Assembly (NCBI GenBank): GCA_002869095.1
Contig: PKTO01000245.1
Location: 1-6,649, forward strand
Origin: Clostridiales bacterium
Lineage (GTDB): Bacteria; Bacillota; Clostridia; Peptostreptococcales; BM714
Direction: 5' to 3'
DNA: 6,649 bases
The translations under genes and the position numbers were made by a program. The first letter of the stretch is position 1, and each line of letters opens with the position of its first letter. The notes beneath the pieces were generated by a model. That model had not been told where the DNA came from. It saw nothing but the letters and a program-made list of their open reading frames with translations, and ran no database searches. Positions 1 to 5,612 of the stretch are shown here, piece by piece.

Positions 1-351
1 AATTGAGCTTGGGGTGAAAACAGAAACTCCCGTATCCCTCGCGACTTCCAATACATTGAAAAGCCCTCCCATGTTGACGTTCCAGGCAAGGGTGGGATTT
101 TTTTCGCCTGTCGCCGACAATATTGCCGCCAGATGGACAACCCAGTCGACCTTATGTTTTTCAATGAGGCTTTTCAGCCTCGCTCCGTCAGAAACGTCAA
201 GAACTTCAAACGGACCCTCGTTGGCTACCGGCAGATCCTTTTTTACTATATCGCTTACAACAACATTATCCGTTCCATGTATTTTCCTAAGTCCGGCGGC
301 CAACTCCGAACCAATCTGGCCAAGAGATCCGGTAATAAGTATTTTGCTCAC
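1..351 (-). CDS. tdh: L-threonine 3-dehydrogenase, SDR/epimerase type (3' end outside window)
   Basis: The 117 visible codons encode the N-terminal part of an extended short-chain dehydrogenase that oxidises L-threonine with NAD+ to 2-amino-3-ketobutyrate, which a ligase (Kbl) then splits with CoA to glycine and acetyl-CoA. The start of the Rossmann fold shows the NAD-binding glycine motif GSLGQIG (residues 8-14), an acidic residue at the end of beta-2 (VVVSD, D34) that fits NAD specificity, the DV pair of GPFEVLDV, and HLAAILSATGEKNP..AWNVNM, which is characteristic of the epimerase-like TDH family as opposed to UDP-sugar epimerases. The visible part ends in TPSSI, where the catalytic serine region begins; the Tyr-x3-Lys site lies beyond the window. 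The start is GTG: GGAGGTG at 363-357 sits 7 nt upstream, and the ATG further up runs into a stop after five codons. Nearly 300 nt separate it from the upstream gene, so it has its own promoter. Family assignment is firm; substrate is inferred from the family. Confidence 0.9.
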   Translation of the reverse strand, partial: MSKILITGSLGQIGSELAAGLRKIHGTDNVVVSDIVKKDLPVANEGPFEVLDVSDGARLKSLIEKHKVDWVVHLAAILSATGEKNPTLAWNVNMGGLFNVLEVARDTGVSVFTPSSI

Positions 352-387
352 AAAAGCACCTCCACCATTTTTTATATCCTCACTTGA

Positions 388-416
388 ATTATATTCCTAT
401 GGGAATGATTTTTCAA
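388..416 (-). promoter_or_regulatory. Sigma-A-type promoter of tdh
   Basis: Reading the minus strand, TTGAAA (416-411) is followed after exactly 17 nt by a perfect TATAAT (393-388). Transcription should begin near position 381, leaving a leader of about 30 nt before the GTG start of tdh. That leader is too short for a riboswitch. The spacer carries an inverted repeat, listed separately. Confidence 0.75.
393..406. repeat. Inverted repeat inside the tdh promoter spacer (possible operator)
   Basis: ATTCC and GGAAT form a perfect 5-bp inverted repeat around a 4-nt centre, lying between the -35 and -10 boxes and touching the -10. A protein bound here would block RNA polymerase. The arms are short and match no operator that I can name, so a regulatory role is only inferred from position. 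Confidence 0.35.
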
Positions 417-607
417 TAGATTTGTACTTGCACGGTGAACATTATTTTGCGGTTTGTATTTCATTAATTTCGATTTCGAATTTAAAAATGACTATTGTCC
501 TGTTTTTCCAATATCTGCGGCTTGATTGATTTCATTCATCCGCTTTCACCGTCTTTTCTGAAAATTCTTTCAAATTAGAACATTTGTCCTTTACACGCAA
601 ACAAAAC
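417..607. other. Non-coding stretch with no recognised feature
   Basis: This AT-rich stretch lies between the terminator of the HesB-like gene and the tdh promoter. On the minus strand the best open frame is about 15 codons (starting MNEINQ near 539) without a ribosome binding site. I see no tRNA, convincing riboswitch fold or repeat. It could hold a small RNA or upstream regulatory sites for tdh, but nothing in the sequence supports either. Confidence 0.5.
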
Positions 608-630
608 AAGGAGCCCTTTAAGGGCTCCTT
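608..630 (-). terminator. Intrinsic terminator of the HesB-like selenoprotein gene
   Basis: The arms AAGGAGCCC and GGGCTCCTT pair perfectly over 9 bp around a 5-nt A/T loop. On the minus strand the stem is followed by TTGTTTTGTTTG, a T-rich tract. On the plus strand the stem is followed by CATTAATAAA, so termination should work only leftward. It begins 18 nt after the stop codon of the HesB-like gene and insulates tdh. Confidence 0.9.
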
Positions 631-647
631 CATTAATAAACTATTTG

Positions 648-962
648 TTAACCGCAGGAACTGCAATTGTCGCAGCCTCCGCCTGGAGCCGCGTTTACAG
701 GCCGGACTCCATATCCATTGCCTAATTTTTCCACCATGAGTTCTCCGAATTCGTCAATGATGTAATCTTCAATAACGAATTTCAATCCGGATGAATCGTC
801 AGCCAAATCGTTTTCCTTTTGCTCGTCCAGAGCAATCCCGAATGACGGGCCGCTTCAGCCAATCCCCGCTATATGAATTCTCAAGGTTTCAATTTCAGGC
901 TTGTTTTCCTCAAGAAAGGCTTTTATCGAACCTGCCGTGGCTTCATCTATATGAACCTTCAA
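648..962 (-). CDS. HesB/IscA-like selenoprotein (Sec encoded by in-frame TGA)
   Basis: This is a 104-residue protein if the TGA at 857-855 is read as selenocysteine. The fold is that of the A-type iron-sulfur carrier/HesB family: residues 1-35 give KVHIDEATAGSIKAFL and LRIHIAGIG, then U36, then SGPSFGIALDE, matching the G-C-S/G-G..(F)..LD signature of IscA/HesB with Sec exactly at the first conserved cysteine. Downstream come LKFVIEDYIIDEFG and a cysteine-rich tail, GGGCDNCSSCG (C97, C100, C103), replacing the usual CGC tail of IscA. HesB-like selenoproteins are an established family in anaerobes and are thought to act in Fe-S cluster handling; the precise role is unknown. The start is TTG: AAGGAGG (976-970) lies 7 nt upstream, while the upstream ATG at 1047 has no such site and precedes the promoter -10. 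Promoter and terminator make it monocistronic. A plain nonsense mutation is the alternative, but the conserved position and the intact 68-codon remainder argue against it. Confidence 0.9.
831..854 (-). promoter_or_regulatory. Candidate bacterial SECIS hairpin
   Basis: The base directly after the UGA begins a hairpin: AGC pairs with GCU, two G-U pairs and a bulged A follow, then CCCG pairs with CGGG around a UCAUU loop. Bacterial SECIS elements lie in the coding region just downstream of the UGA and bind SelB. The apical loop starts only about 9 nt from the UGA, which is near compared with typical elements. An alternative fold pairing CGUC (847-844) with GACG (827-824) would put a GGG in a large apical loop about 16-18 nt from the UGA. 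Which form is used cannot be settled by eye. Confidence 0.6.
855..857 (-). other. UGA recoded as selenocysteine (codon 36 of the HesB-like gene)
   Basis: This in-frame TGA sits between AGIG and SGPSFG, at the position of the conserved metal-binding cysteine of the HesB/IscA family. Sixty-eight sense codons with clear family similarity follow before a TAA stop. Use of Sec requires SelA, SelB, SelD and tRNA-Sec elsewhere in the genome. Confidence 0.88.
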
Positions 963-969
963 AGGTATA

Positions 970-976
970 CCTCCTT
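970..976 (-). promoter_or_regulatory. Ribosome binding site fixing the TTG start
   Basis: AAGGAGG is fully complementary to the 3' end of 16S rRNA and ends 7 nt before the TTG at 962. It decides the start in favour of this rare initiation codon, since no ATG or GTG lies in frame at suitable spacing. Confidence 0.9.
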
Positions 977-1016
977 TTTTGTAGTTGTTAATTGTTATCA
1001 GTTGAATTTCTTTATC

Positions 1017-1045
1017 ATTATAATACCCACAGGGTTTGTATGCAA
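1017..1045 (-). promoter_or_regulatory. Sigma-A-type promoter of the HesB-like selenoprotein gene
   Basis: TTGCAT (1045-1040) and a perfect TATAAT (1022-1017) are separated by 17 nt on the minus strand. The -35 keeps only the TTG core, but the -10 is consensus. Transcription should begin near 1010, giving a leader of about 48 nt that contains the strong AAGGAGG. The promoter starts just past the pgeF stop codon, so the selenoprotein gene can be expressed independently of pgeF. Confidence 0.7.
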
Positions 1046-1049
1046 GCAA

Positions 1050-1862
1050 TTAAATTATTTCCATTATTCCCGCCATTCGCCCGGTCTTGCCCTTGTCCCT
1101 CCTGTGTGAATAAAACAAATCGTCTCTGCAGAATGTGCAAAGCCGCGCCACTTCGATATTTTCCACCTTGACTCCGGCTTGCTCAAGCTGAATTCTGTTC
1201 GCTTCCCAAAGGTCCACCTTCCACCTTCCAGGCTTCTCCGCCCTATGCAAAACCGATTCTCCATAAAGCTGTGAAAACAATCGGGCAACATCTTCTTGGA
1301 CCTCGAAACAGCACGGACCTATGGAAGGGCCTACAGCAACGTGGCAATCCGAAGCTTTGCTTCCAAAAGCTTCTCCCATGGCCTCGATTGTTTTGCGGCC
1401 TATCTCCTTAACCGTCCCCTTCCAACCGGCATGGGCAATGCCGACTGCCTTTTGGACAGGATCCGCAACAAACACTCCTGCGCAATCCGCAAAAAACGCT
1501 ACAATGGGCCTTGCGGGCAGTCTAGTTATTATTGCGTCTTTTTCGAGCGCCCTTTCCCCAAGCCAAAACCCTTCTCCTGTAAAACCTTCGTCTATCAAGG
1601 CTATTCCGTCGCCATGGACCTGATTTGTAAAAACGGCATCACTCAATTGAAAACCCATGTGTTCCGCCGCTCTTTTATGGTTCATCAGGACTGATTCCCG
1701 GCTGTCTTCAGTAAACAGACCCATGTTCATTCCATCGAAAGGGGCTTTGCTGAATCCTCCCGCCCTTGTCGTTACGCAATGTTTTAAAAAGCCGAGTTTT
1801 TCAAGATTGGAAAAACGCAGATAGGCTTCTTTCCCCTTTTTTTCTATTTGAGCAGACATCAT
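1050..1862 (-). CDS. pgeF: Peptidoglycan editing factor PgeF (YfiH/laccase-domain protein)
   Basis: This is a 270-residue cytosolic protein of the YfiH/DUF152 family, full length for the family. Members were once called multicopper polyphenol oxidases; later work showed purine nucleoside phosphorylase/adenosine deaminase-type activity, and in E. coli PgeF prevents misincorporation of serine in place of alanine into peptidoglycan precursors. Family marks in order: TTRAGGFS (31-38), NQVHG (H83), FFADCAGV (C127), GIAHAGWKG (H144), GPSIGPCCFEV (178-188) and the C-terminal CTFCRDDLFYSHRRDKGKTGRM (242-263). H83, C127 and H144 are the expected zinc-binding active-site triad. The proline usual after ADC-x is replaced by glycine/alanine-type residues (ADCAGV). 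Two adjacent ATG codons compete as start; the second (1859) has the better spacing from the weak GGTGG. It follows clpB by 68 nt with no strong terminator between, so partial cotranscription is likely. Exact substrate in this organism is inferred only. Confidence 0.93.
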   Translation of the reverse strand: MMSAQIEKKGKEAYLRFSNLEKLGFLKHCVTTRAGGFSKAPFDGMNMGLFTEDSRESVLMNHKRAAEHMGFQLSDAVFTNQVHGDGIALIDEGFTGEGFWLGERALEKDAIITRLPARPIVAFFADCAGVFVADPVQKAVGIAHAGWKGTVKEIGRKTIEAMGEAFGSKASDCHVAVGPSIGPCCFEVQEDVARLFSQLYGESVLHRAEKPGRWKVDLWEANRIQLEQAGVKVENIEVARLCTFCRDDLFYSHRRDKGKTGRMAGIMEII

Positions 1863-1889
1863 TCCACCACCATATGCATATTTTTAATC

Positions 1890-1898
1890 ATCATAACA
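1890..1898 (-). promoter_or_regulatory. Possible extended -10 promoter of pgeF
   Basis: TG-T-TATGAT on the minus strand has the TGn extension that can substitute for a -35 box, and no good -35 lies at 16-18 nt. A start near 1883 would give a very short leader. A second reading, TTGCAC (1909-1904) with TAAAAA (1886-1881) at 17 nt, is equally weak. One of them may give pgeF expression beyond readthrough from clpB. Confidence 0.3.
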
Positions 1899-1904
1899 CA
1901 TGTG

Positions 1905-1928
1905 TGCAAATTCATGTCGGCATTTGCA
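1905..1928. repeat. AT-rich inverted repeat just after clpB
   Basis: TGCAAAT and ATTTGCA form a perfect 7-bp inverted repeat around 10 nt, starting 2 nt after the clpB stop codon. The stem is AT-rich and lacks a following T-run on the minus strand, so it would be at best a weak attenuator. An overlapping palindrome, ACACATGTGT, lies at 1896-1905. Confidence 0.35.
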
Positions 1929-1930
1929 AA

Positions 1931-4549
1931 TCATTCAAAATCTTCTGCGCCTCTCATGAAAAGCCCGTCCGGTCCAAGGTCTATCACTGCGGTCTGTCCA
2001 TTCTCCAGATGCTTGTCTATTATCATTCCTGCAACAAGGGTTTCCAAATGCCTTTGCAGAAATCTTCTCATGGGCCTAGCGCCGAATTGAGGGCTGTAGC
2101 CTTCGTTTATTATATGGTTTTTCGCCTCCTCGGTGAGCTTGACTCCAATTCTTTTCTCTGCGAGGCGTTTCCTCAAATCACCCAGCATCAGTTCAAGAAT
2201 GTCCTTTAGCTCGTCCTTGAAGAGAGGCTTGAACATCACTATTTCATCAACCCTGTTCAGGAACTCGGGTTTGAATGTGCTGTGCAAAAGAGAAGTCACT
2301 TTTTTTCTTGCCGATTCGTCTATTGTGCCGTCATCGCGTATGCCCCCAAGAAGCTCCTGTGAGCCTGTATTCGATGTCATTATTATGACGGAGTTCTTGA
2401 AATCCACGGTTTTGCCTTTGGAATCCGTCACTCTGCCGTCGTCAAGTATTTGAAGCAGCAGATTGAACACATCGCTGTGGGCTTTTTCAATTTCATCAAA
2501 AAGAATCACGGAATAAGGCTTCCTCCTCACCGCCTCGGTCAATTGCCCGCCTTCCTCATAACCGACATATCCAGGAGGTGCGCCTATCAGCCTTGAAACC
2601 GAGTGCCTCTCCATGTATTCGCTCATGTCAATCCTTATCATGTTTTTTTCAGTGTCAAAAAGTGTTTCCGTAAGCGTCTTTGCCAATTCGGTTTTTCCGA
2701 CACCGGTGGGCCCGAGGAATATGAAGGACCCTATGGGCCTTCCCGGGTCTTTAATGCCGGCCCTGGACCTTATGACGGCGTCTGCCACCCTTTCCACTGC
2801 CTCGTCCTGTCCTATCACCCTTTCGTGAAGGATCCCCCTGAGATTCATCAGCTTTTCTCTTTCGCCCTCGACTATCCTGGACACGGGAATTCCCGTCCAT
2901 CTTGAAACGATTCGGGAAATTTCATCTTCCGTGACCGATTCTCTAAGATATGCGTCCGACTCCTGCCTGTCCCTCAGCCCCTTTTCGCTTTCCTGTATTT
3001 TCTTCTGCAATTCGGGAAGCTTTCCGTACCTGAGCTTGGCTACTTTTTCAAGGTCGTAAACACGCTCCGCCTTTTCAATTTCAAGATTCAATGCCTCAAG
3101 TTCCTCTCTCAAAGAACCGAGCCGCCTTATTCCCTCTTTCTCGTTCTCCCATTTTGCCTTCATTGAAGAAAGGCTCTCTCTATTTTCCGATAATTCACTT
3201 TGTATAGTCTCCATCCGTTTTACACTTTCGGAATCTTTTTCGCGTTTAAGTGCCGCCTCTTCGATTTCCAGCCTCATTATGTCGCGCGACACCTGATCCA
3301 ACTCGGACGGCATGGAATCAATCTCAGTCCTTATCATTGCGCACGCTTCATCCACAAGGTCTATGGCCTTGTCCGGAAGAAACCTGTCCGTTATATACCT
3401 GTCTGAAAGCTTTGCCGCGGCCACCAGGGCGGAATCGTTTATCCTTACGCCGTGGAAGAGCTCATAGCGTTCCTTCAGCCCCCTCAGTATGGATACCGTA
3501 TCCTCCACATCGGGTTCGTCCACCGCAACAGGCTGAAAACGCCTTTCAAGGGCCGCATCCTTCTCTATGTGCTTCCTGTACTCATCCAGCGTGGTCGCCC
3601 CTATGCAGTGAAGCTCCCCCCTGGCAAGCATGGGCTTTAGGATGTTTCCCGCATCCATTGCGCCTTCGGTCTTGCCTGCCCCGACTATGAGATGGAGCTC
3701 GTCTATGAACAAAAGTATTTTACCTTCGCTTTTCTTTATTTCGTTCAATACGGCTTTAAGCCTCTCTTCGAATTCGCCCCTGAACTTTGCTCCCGCCACC
3801 AGAGCCCCCATGTCGAGTGAAAATATCCTTTTGTCCTCGAGCCCCGCAGGCACATCCTTCTTCACTATCCTGTGCGCGAGGCCTTCCGCAATGGCCGTTT
3901 TCCCAACTCCGGGCTCGCCTATCAAAACCGGATTGTTCTTGGTCTTTCTTGAAAGAATCCTGATTACGTTTCTTATTTCCTCGTCCCTTCCAATCACAGG
4001 ATCCAGCCTGTTCTCCATTGCATCGGTGACAAGATCCCGTCCGTATTTCTCCAAAGCCTCGTAGGACGCTTCAGGCTGGTTCGAAACGACTCTCTGGTTG
4101 CCCCTTATCAGCATAAGCTGATTGAGCACTCCGCTTTCATCCACACCGTGCTTTTTGAAGACACGCAAAAGCGCTTCAGGACCTTTTTTTACAAGGCCCA
4201 GTAAAAGATGCTCCACCGAAACATACTCGTCCTTCATTTTTTCCGCTTCCGCCTGGGCTCCGGAAAGCACCTTTTCCAATTCTCTTCCGACGTAGAGCCT
4301 GCCCGCTTCGAATCCGCCGCCGCTCTGCACCCTTGGCTTGCGCACGAGCAATTCTTCGATTTCATTTATTATAGCCGTCTGGTCTGCGTTCATCTTGAGG
4401 AGTATCCTCGGCGCCAAACCGTCCTTTTGGGTTGCGAGTGCCATAGCCAGGTGCTCCGGATAAAGTTCGGGGTGTCCGTATGTCTGTCTGGATTGCTCCG
4501 AAAGCTCCAGAGCTTCTATTGATTTCTGAGTAAACGTATTTAAATTCAT
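1931..4549 (-). CDS. clpB: ATP-dependent chaperone/disaggregase ClpB
   Basis: This 872-residue Hsp100 protein (E. coli ClpB has 857) forms hexamers in the cytosol that pull polypeptides out of aggregates together with DnaK and a J-protein. In order: Clp N-domain repeats (about 1-145); NBD1 with Walker A GEPGVGKT (211-218), pore loop [11 protein letters not shown] (254-264), Walker B LLFIDELH (279-286) and arginine fingers R336/R337; a long coiled-coil middle domain (about 410-535) ending in the ClpB-type [12 protein letters not shown]2 with Walker A GPTGVGKT (613-620), pore loop GYVGYEEGG (660-668), Walker [11 protein letters not shown] (681-690), NTGS sensor (727-730) and R766. The long middle domain separates it from ClpC. 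It carries no ClpP-binding IGF-type loop that I can see, in keeping with a disaggregase. All catalytic motifs are intact. AGGTGG (4560-4555) precedes the ATG, and the J-protein gene ends 14 nt upstream, so both share the CtsR-controlled promoter. Confidence 0.98.
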   Translation of the reverse strand: MNLNTFTQKSIEALELSEQSRQTYGHPELYPEHLAMALATQKDGLAPRILLKMNADQTAIINEIEELLVRKPRVQSGGGFEAGRLYVGRELEKVLSGAQAEAEKMKDEYVSVEHLLLGLVKKGPEALLRVFKKHGVDESGVLNQLMLIRGNQRVVSNQPEASYEALEKYGRDLVTDAMENRLDPVIGRDEEIRNVIRILSRKTKNNPVLIGEPGVGKTAIAEGLAHRIVKKDVPAGLEDKRIFSLDMGALVAGAKFRGEFEERLKAVLNEIKKSEGKILLFIDELHLIVGAGKTEGAMDAGNILKPMLARGELHCIGATTLDEYRKHIEKDAALERRFQPVAVDEPDVEDTVSILRGLKERYELFHGVRINDSALVAAAKLSDRYITDRFLPDKAIDLVDEACAMIRTEIDSMPSELDQVSRDIMRLEIEEAALKREKDSESVKRMETIQSELSENRESLSSMKAKWENEKEGIRRLGSLREELEALNLEIEKAERVYDLEKVAKLRYGKLPELQKKIQESEKGLRDRQESDAYLRESVTEDEISRIVSRWTGIPVSRIVEGEREKLMNLRGILHERVIGQDEAVERVADAVIRSRAGIKDPGRPIGSFIFLGPTGVGKTELAKTLTETLFDTEKNMIRIDMSEYMERHSVSRLIGAPPGYVGYEEGGQLTEAVRRKPYSVILFDEIEKAHSDVFNLLLQILDDGRVTDSKGKTVDFKNSVIIMTSNTGSQELLGGIRDDGTIDESARKKVTSLLHSTFKPEFLNRVDEIVMFKPLFKDELKDILELMLGDLRKRLAEKRIGVKLTEEAKNHIINEGYSPQFGARPMRRFLQRHLETLVAGMIIDKHLENGQTAVIDLGPDGLFMRGAEDFE

Positions 4550-4563
4550 TTAAACCACCTCTT

Positions 4564-5511
4564 TTATCTTCTATGATCTTTCCATTCTTTAAGAAGTTCT
4601 TTTTCTTTTTCGCTCAAAACTTCAGGCAATCCGATCTTTATTGTCACATATAAATCCCCCTTGCCCGAGCCGCTTCCAAGGCCTTTGCCCTTGAAACGGA
4701 TTTTCGTTTCCCCTTTTGTGTTCGGCTTGATGTCGAATCTAAGCTGTTCATCAAGGAAAGGAATCTTTACGGTTGAGCCGAAATACGCCTCGTAAGGCAT
4801 CACAAAATGGCTTGCATACAGGTCCTTTCCGTTGGCTTTCAATGCCTTGTCAGAAGAGAACTTTATTTTCAGCATGAGGTCGACGCCGCGGCCCGATTGA
4901 TCCTTGAAAGCTTTTTTTATCCTTATGCGTTCCCCTTCCTGTATTCCCTTCGGTATTTTGAACTTGATTTTTCTTGTTTTGCCGCCGTCCGGTATGCGGA
5001 TCATTTTTTCGCTTCCATAATAACTGTCGCGTATTTTTATTTCTATCGTCTCCTCGCGGGGTTTCTCTTCGGAAACCGGCCTTGCTCCATGCGAGCCGAA
5101 CATCCCCTCTATATCGAATCCCCTGCCGTCGAATCCCCTGCCGTCGAATCCTCTGCCTTCAAATCCCTGCCTTTCGCCGGAGAATCGTCCCTCTCCAAAA
5201 AACATTTCAAAAATATCCCTCAGGGAATCCGAAGACGCGCCTCGTCCGCTCCATCCCGGAGGAGGCTGGCTGAAGCTTTGTCCGTCGCTCCATCCGCTTC
5301 CTAGCGCATCGTATTTCTTGCGCTTTTCGGCATCGCCCAATGTCTCATACGCCTCGTTCACATCCTTGAATTTGCTCTCGGCGTTTGTCTCCTTGCTTAC
5401 ATCGGGATGATATTTCCTCGCCAGATTTCTAAAAGCCTTCTTTATTTCAACCGCGTCCGCATCCCGCGAAACCCCCAGGATTTTGTAGTAGTCCTTGTAC
5501 GCAAGCGACAT
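4564..5511 (-). CDS. cbpA: Class B J-domain chaperone (DnaJ/CbpA type, no zinc finger)
   Basis: This 315-residue cytosolic co-chaperone delivers clients to DnaK and stimulates its ATPase. The J-domain covers residues about 6-70 ([12 protein letters not shown]...), with the essential HPD at 35-37 and the helix III/IV stretch [22 protein letters not shown] Gly/Phe/Ser-rich linker (71-140) contains GFDGR-type repeats. The remainder holds the two beta-sandwich C-terminal domains (about 152-295: [64 protein letters not shown]). The CxxCxGxG zinc-binding repeats of class A DnaJ are absent, so it is of the CbpA/class B type and may be a second J-protein beside a canonical DnaJ elsewhere. The start is fixed by AGGGAGGTGA (5526-5517), 8 nt (from GGAGG) before ATG 5511; the open frame upstream to 5727 runs through the promoter and hydF and is not coding. 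It is first in the CtsR-regulated operon with clpB. DNA binding, as for E. coli CbpA, is not implied. Confidence 0.95.
   Translation of the reverse strand: MSLAYKDYYKILGVSRDADAVEIKKAFRNLARKYHPDVSKETNAESKFKDVNEAYETLGDAEKRKKYDALGSGWSDGQSFSQPPPGWSGRGASSDSLRDIFEMFFGEGRFSGERQGFEGRGFDGRGFDGRGFDIEGMFGSHGARPVSEEKPREETIEIKIRDSYYGSEKMIRIPDGGKTRKIKFKIPKGIQEGERIRIKKAFKDQSGRGVDLMLKIKFSSDKALKANGKDLYASHFVMPYEAYFGSTVKIPFLDEQLRFDIKPNTKGETKIRFKGKGLGSGSGKGDLYVTIKIGLPEVLSEKEKELLKEWKDHRR
5114..5158 (-). repeat. Tandem 15-bp repeat in the G/F linker of the J-protein
   Basis: The unit TCGAATCCCCTGCCG (plus strand) occurs twice identically (5114-5128, 5129-5143), then once with two changes (5144-5158), with a decayed fourth copy running to about 5173. 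Each unit encodes five residues, seen in protein as GFDGR repeats around residues 117-133. Because the unit is a multiple of three, gain or loss of copies would change linker length without breaking the frame. Confidence 0.9.
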
Positions 5512-5534
5512 TCGGCTCACCTCCCTTAACTTAC

Positions 5535-5551
5535 TTTGACTATCTTTGACT
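5535..5551 (-). promoter_or_regulatory. CtsR operator
   Basis: On the minus strand AGTCAAA-GAT-AGTCAAA matches the CtsR box consensus RGTCAAA-NAN-RGTCAAA at every defined position. It begins 9 nt downstream of the -10, overlapping the expected transcription start, where bound CtsR would block initiation or promoter escape. CtsR is the class III heat-shock repressor of Firmicutes that is inactivated by heat or protein stress. No CIRCE element (HrcA site) is present nearby. Confidence 0.88.
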
Positions 5552-5560
5552 TTGCCTATT

Positions 5561-5589
5561 ATTTTATACCCATTTTTTGCATTTTTCAA
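5561..5589 (-). promoter_or_regulatory. Sigma-A-type promoter of the cbpA-clpB operon
   Basis: TTGAAA (5589-5584) and TAAAAT (5566-5561) are 17 nt apart on the minus strand, within the roughly 100-nt gap after hydF. An overlapping TATAAA at 5568-5563 would give 15-nt spacing. Transcription should begin near 5554, directly at the CtsR box, with a leader of about 43 nt. Confidence 0.7.
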
Positions 5590-5612
5590 GCCGATTTTTT
5601 CAATTCTCTTAA

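Noticed and set aside
14..529. Plus-strand open frame of 171 codons over the tdh start and its promoter
   Set aside because: It crosses a clear tdh coding region and promoter on the other strand, and its translation resembles no protein family.
352..607. Riboswitch or T-box leader upstream of tdh
   Set aside because: The clear promoter leaves only about 30 nt of leader, and no T-box, glycine riboswitch or terminator/antiterminator pair is visible further upstream.
855..1049. A 64-codon minus-strand frame starting MLAYKPCGYY and ending at the TGA
   Set aside because: Its first 29 codons are the promoter and leader of the selenoprotein gene, without a ribosome binding site at the ATG. The true start is TTG 962, and the TGA is read through as Sec.
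3250..4064. Plus-strand open frames of about 145 codons opposite clpB
   Set aside because: They are antisense to the most conserved part of clpB, have proline/serine-rich compositions typical of shadow frames and no recognisable domain.
4112..4114. Internal ATG (M146) of clpB as start of a short ClpB isoform, as made in E. coli
   Set aside because: The nearest GGAG lies about 14 nt upstream, too far for efficient initiation, so the sequence gives no real support.
4807..5304. Plus-strand open frame of 165 codons opposite the J-protein gene
   Set aside because: It mirrors the G/F repeat region ([14 protein letters not shown]) and has no ribosome binding site or family likeness.
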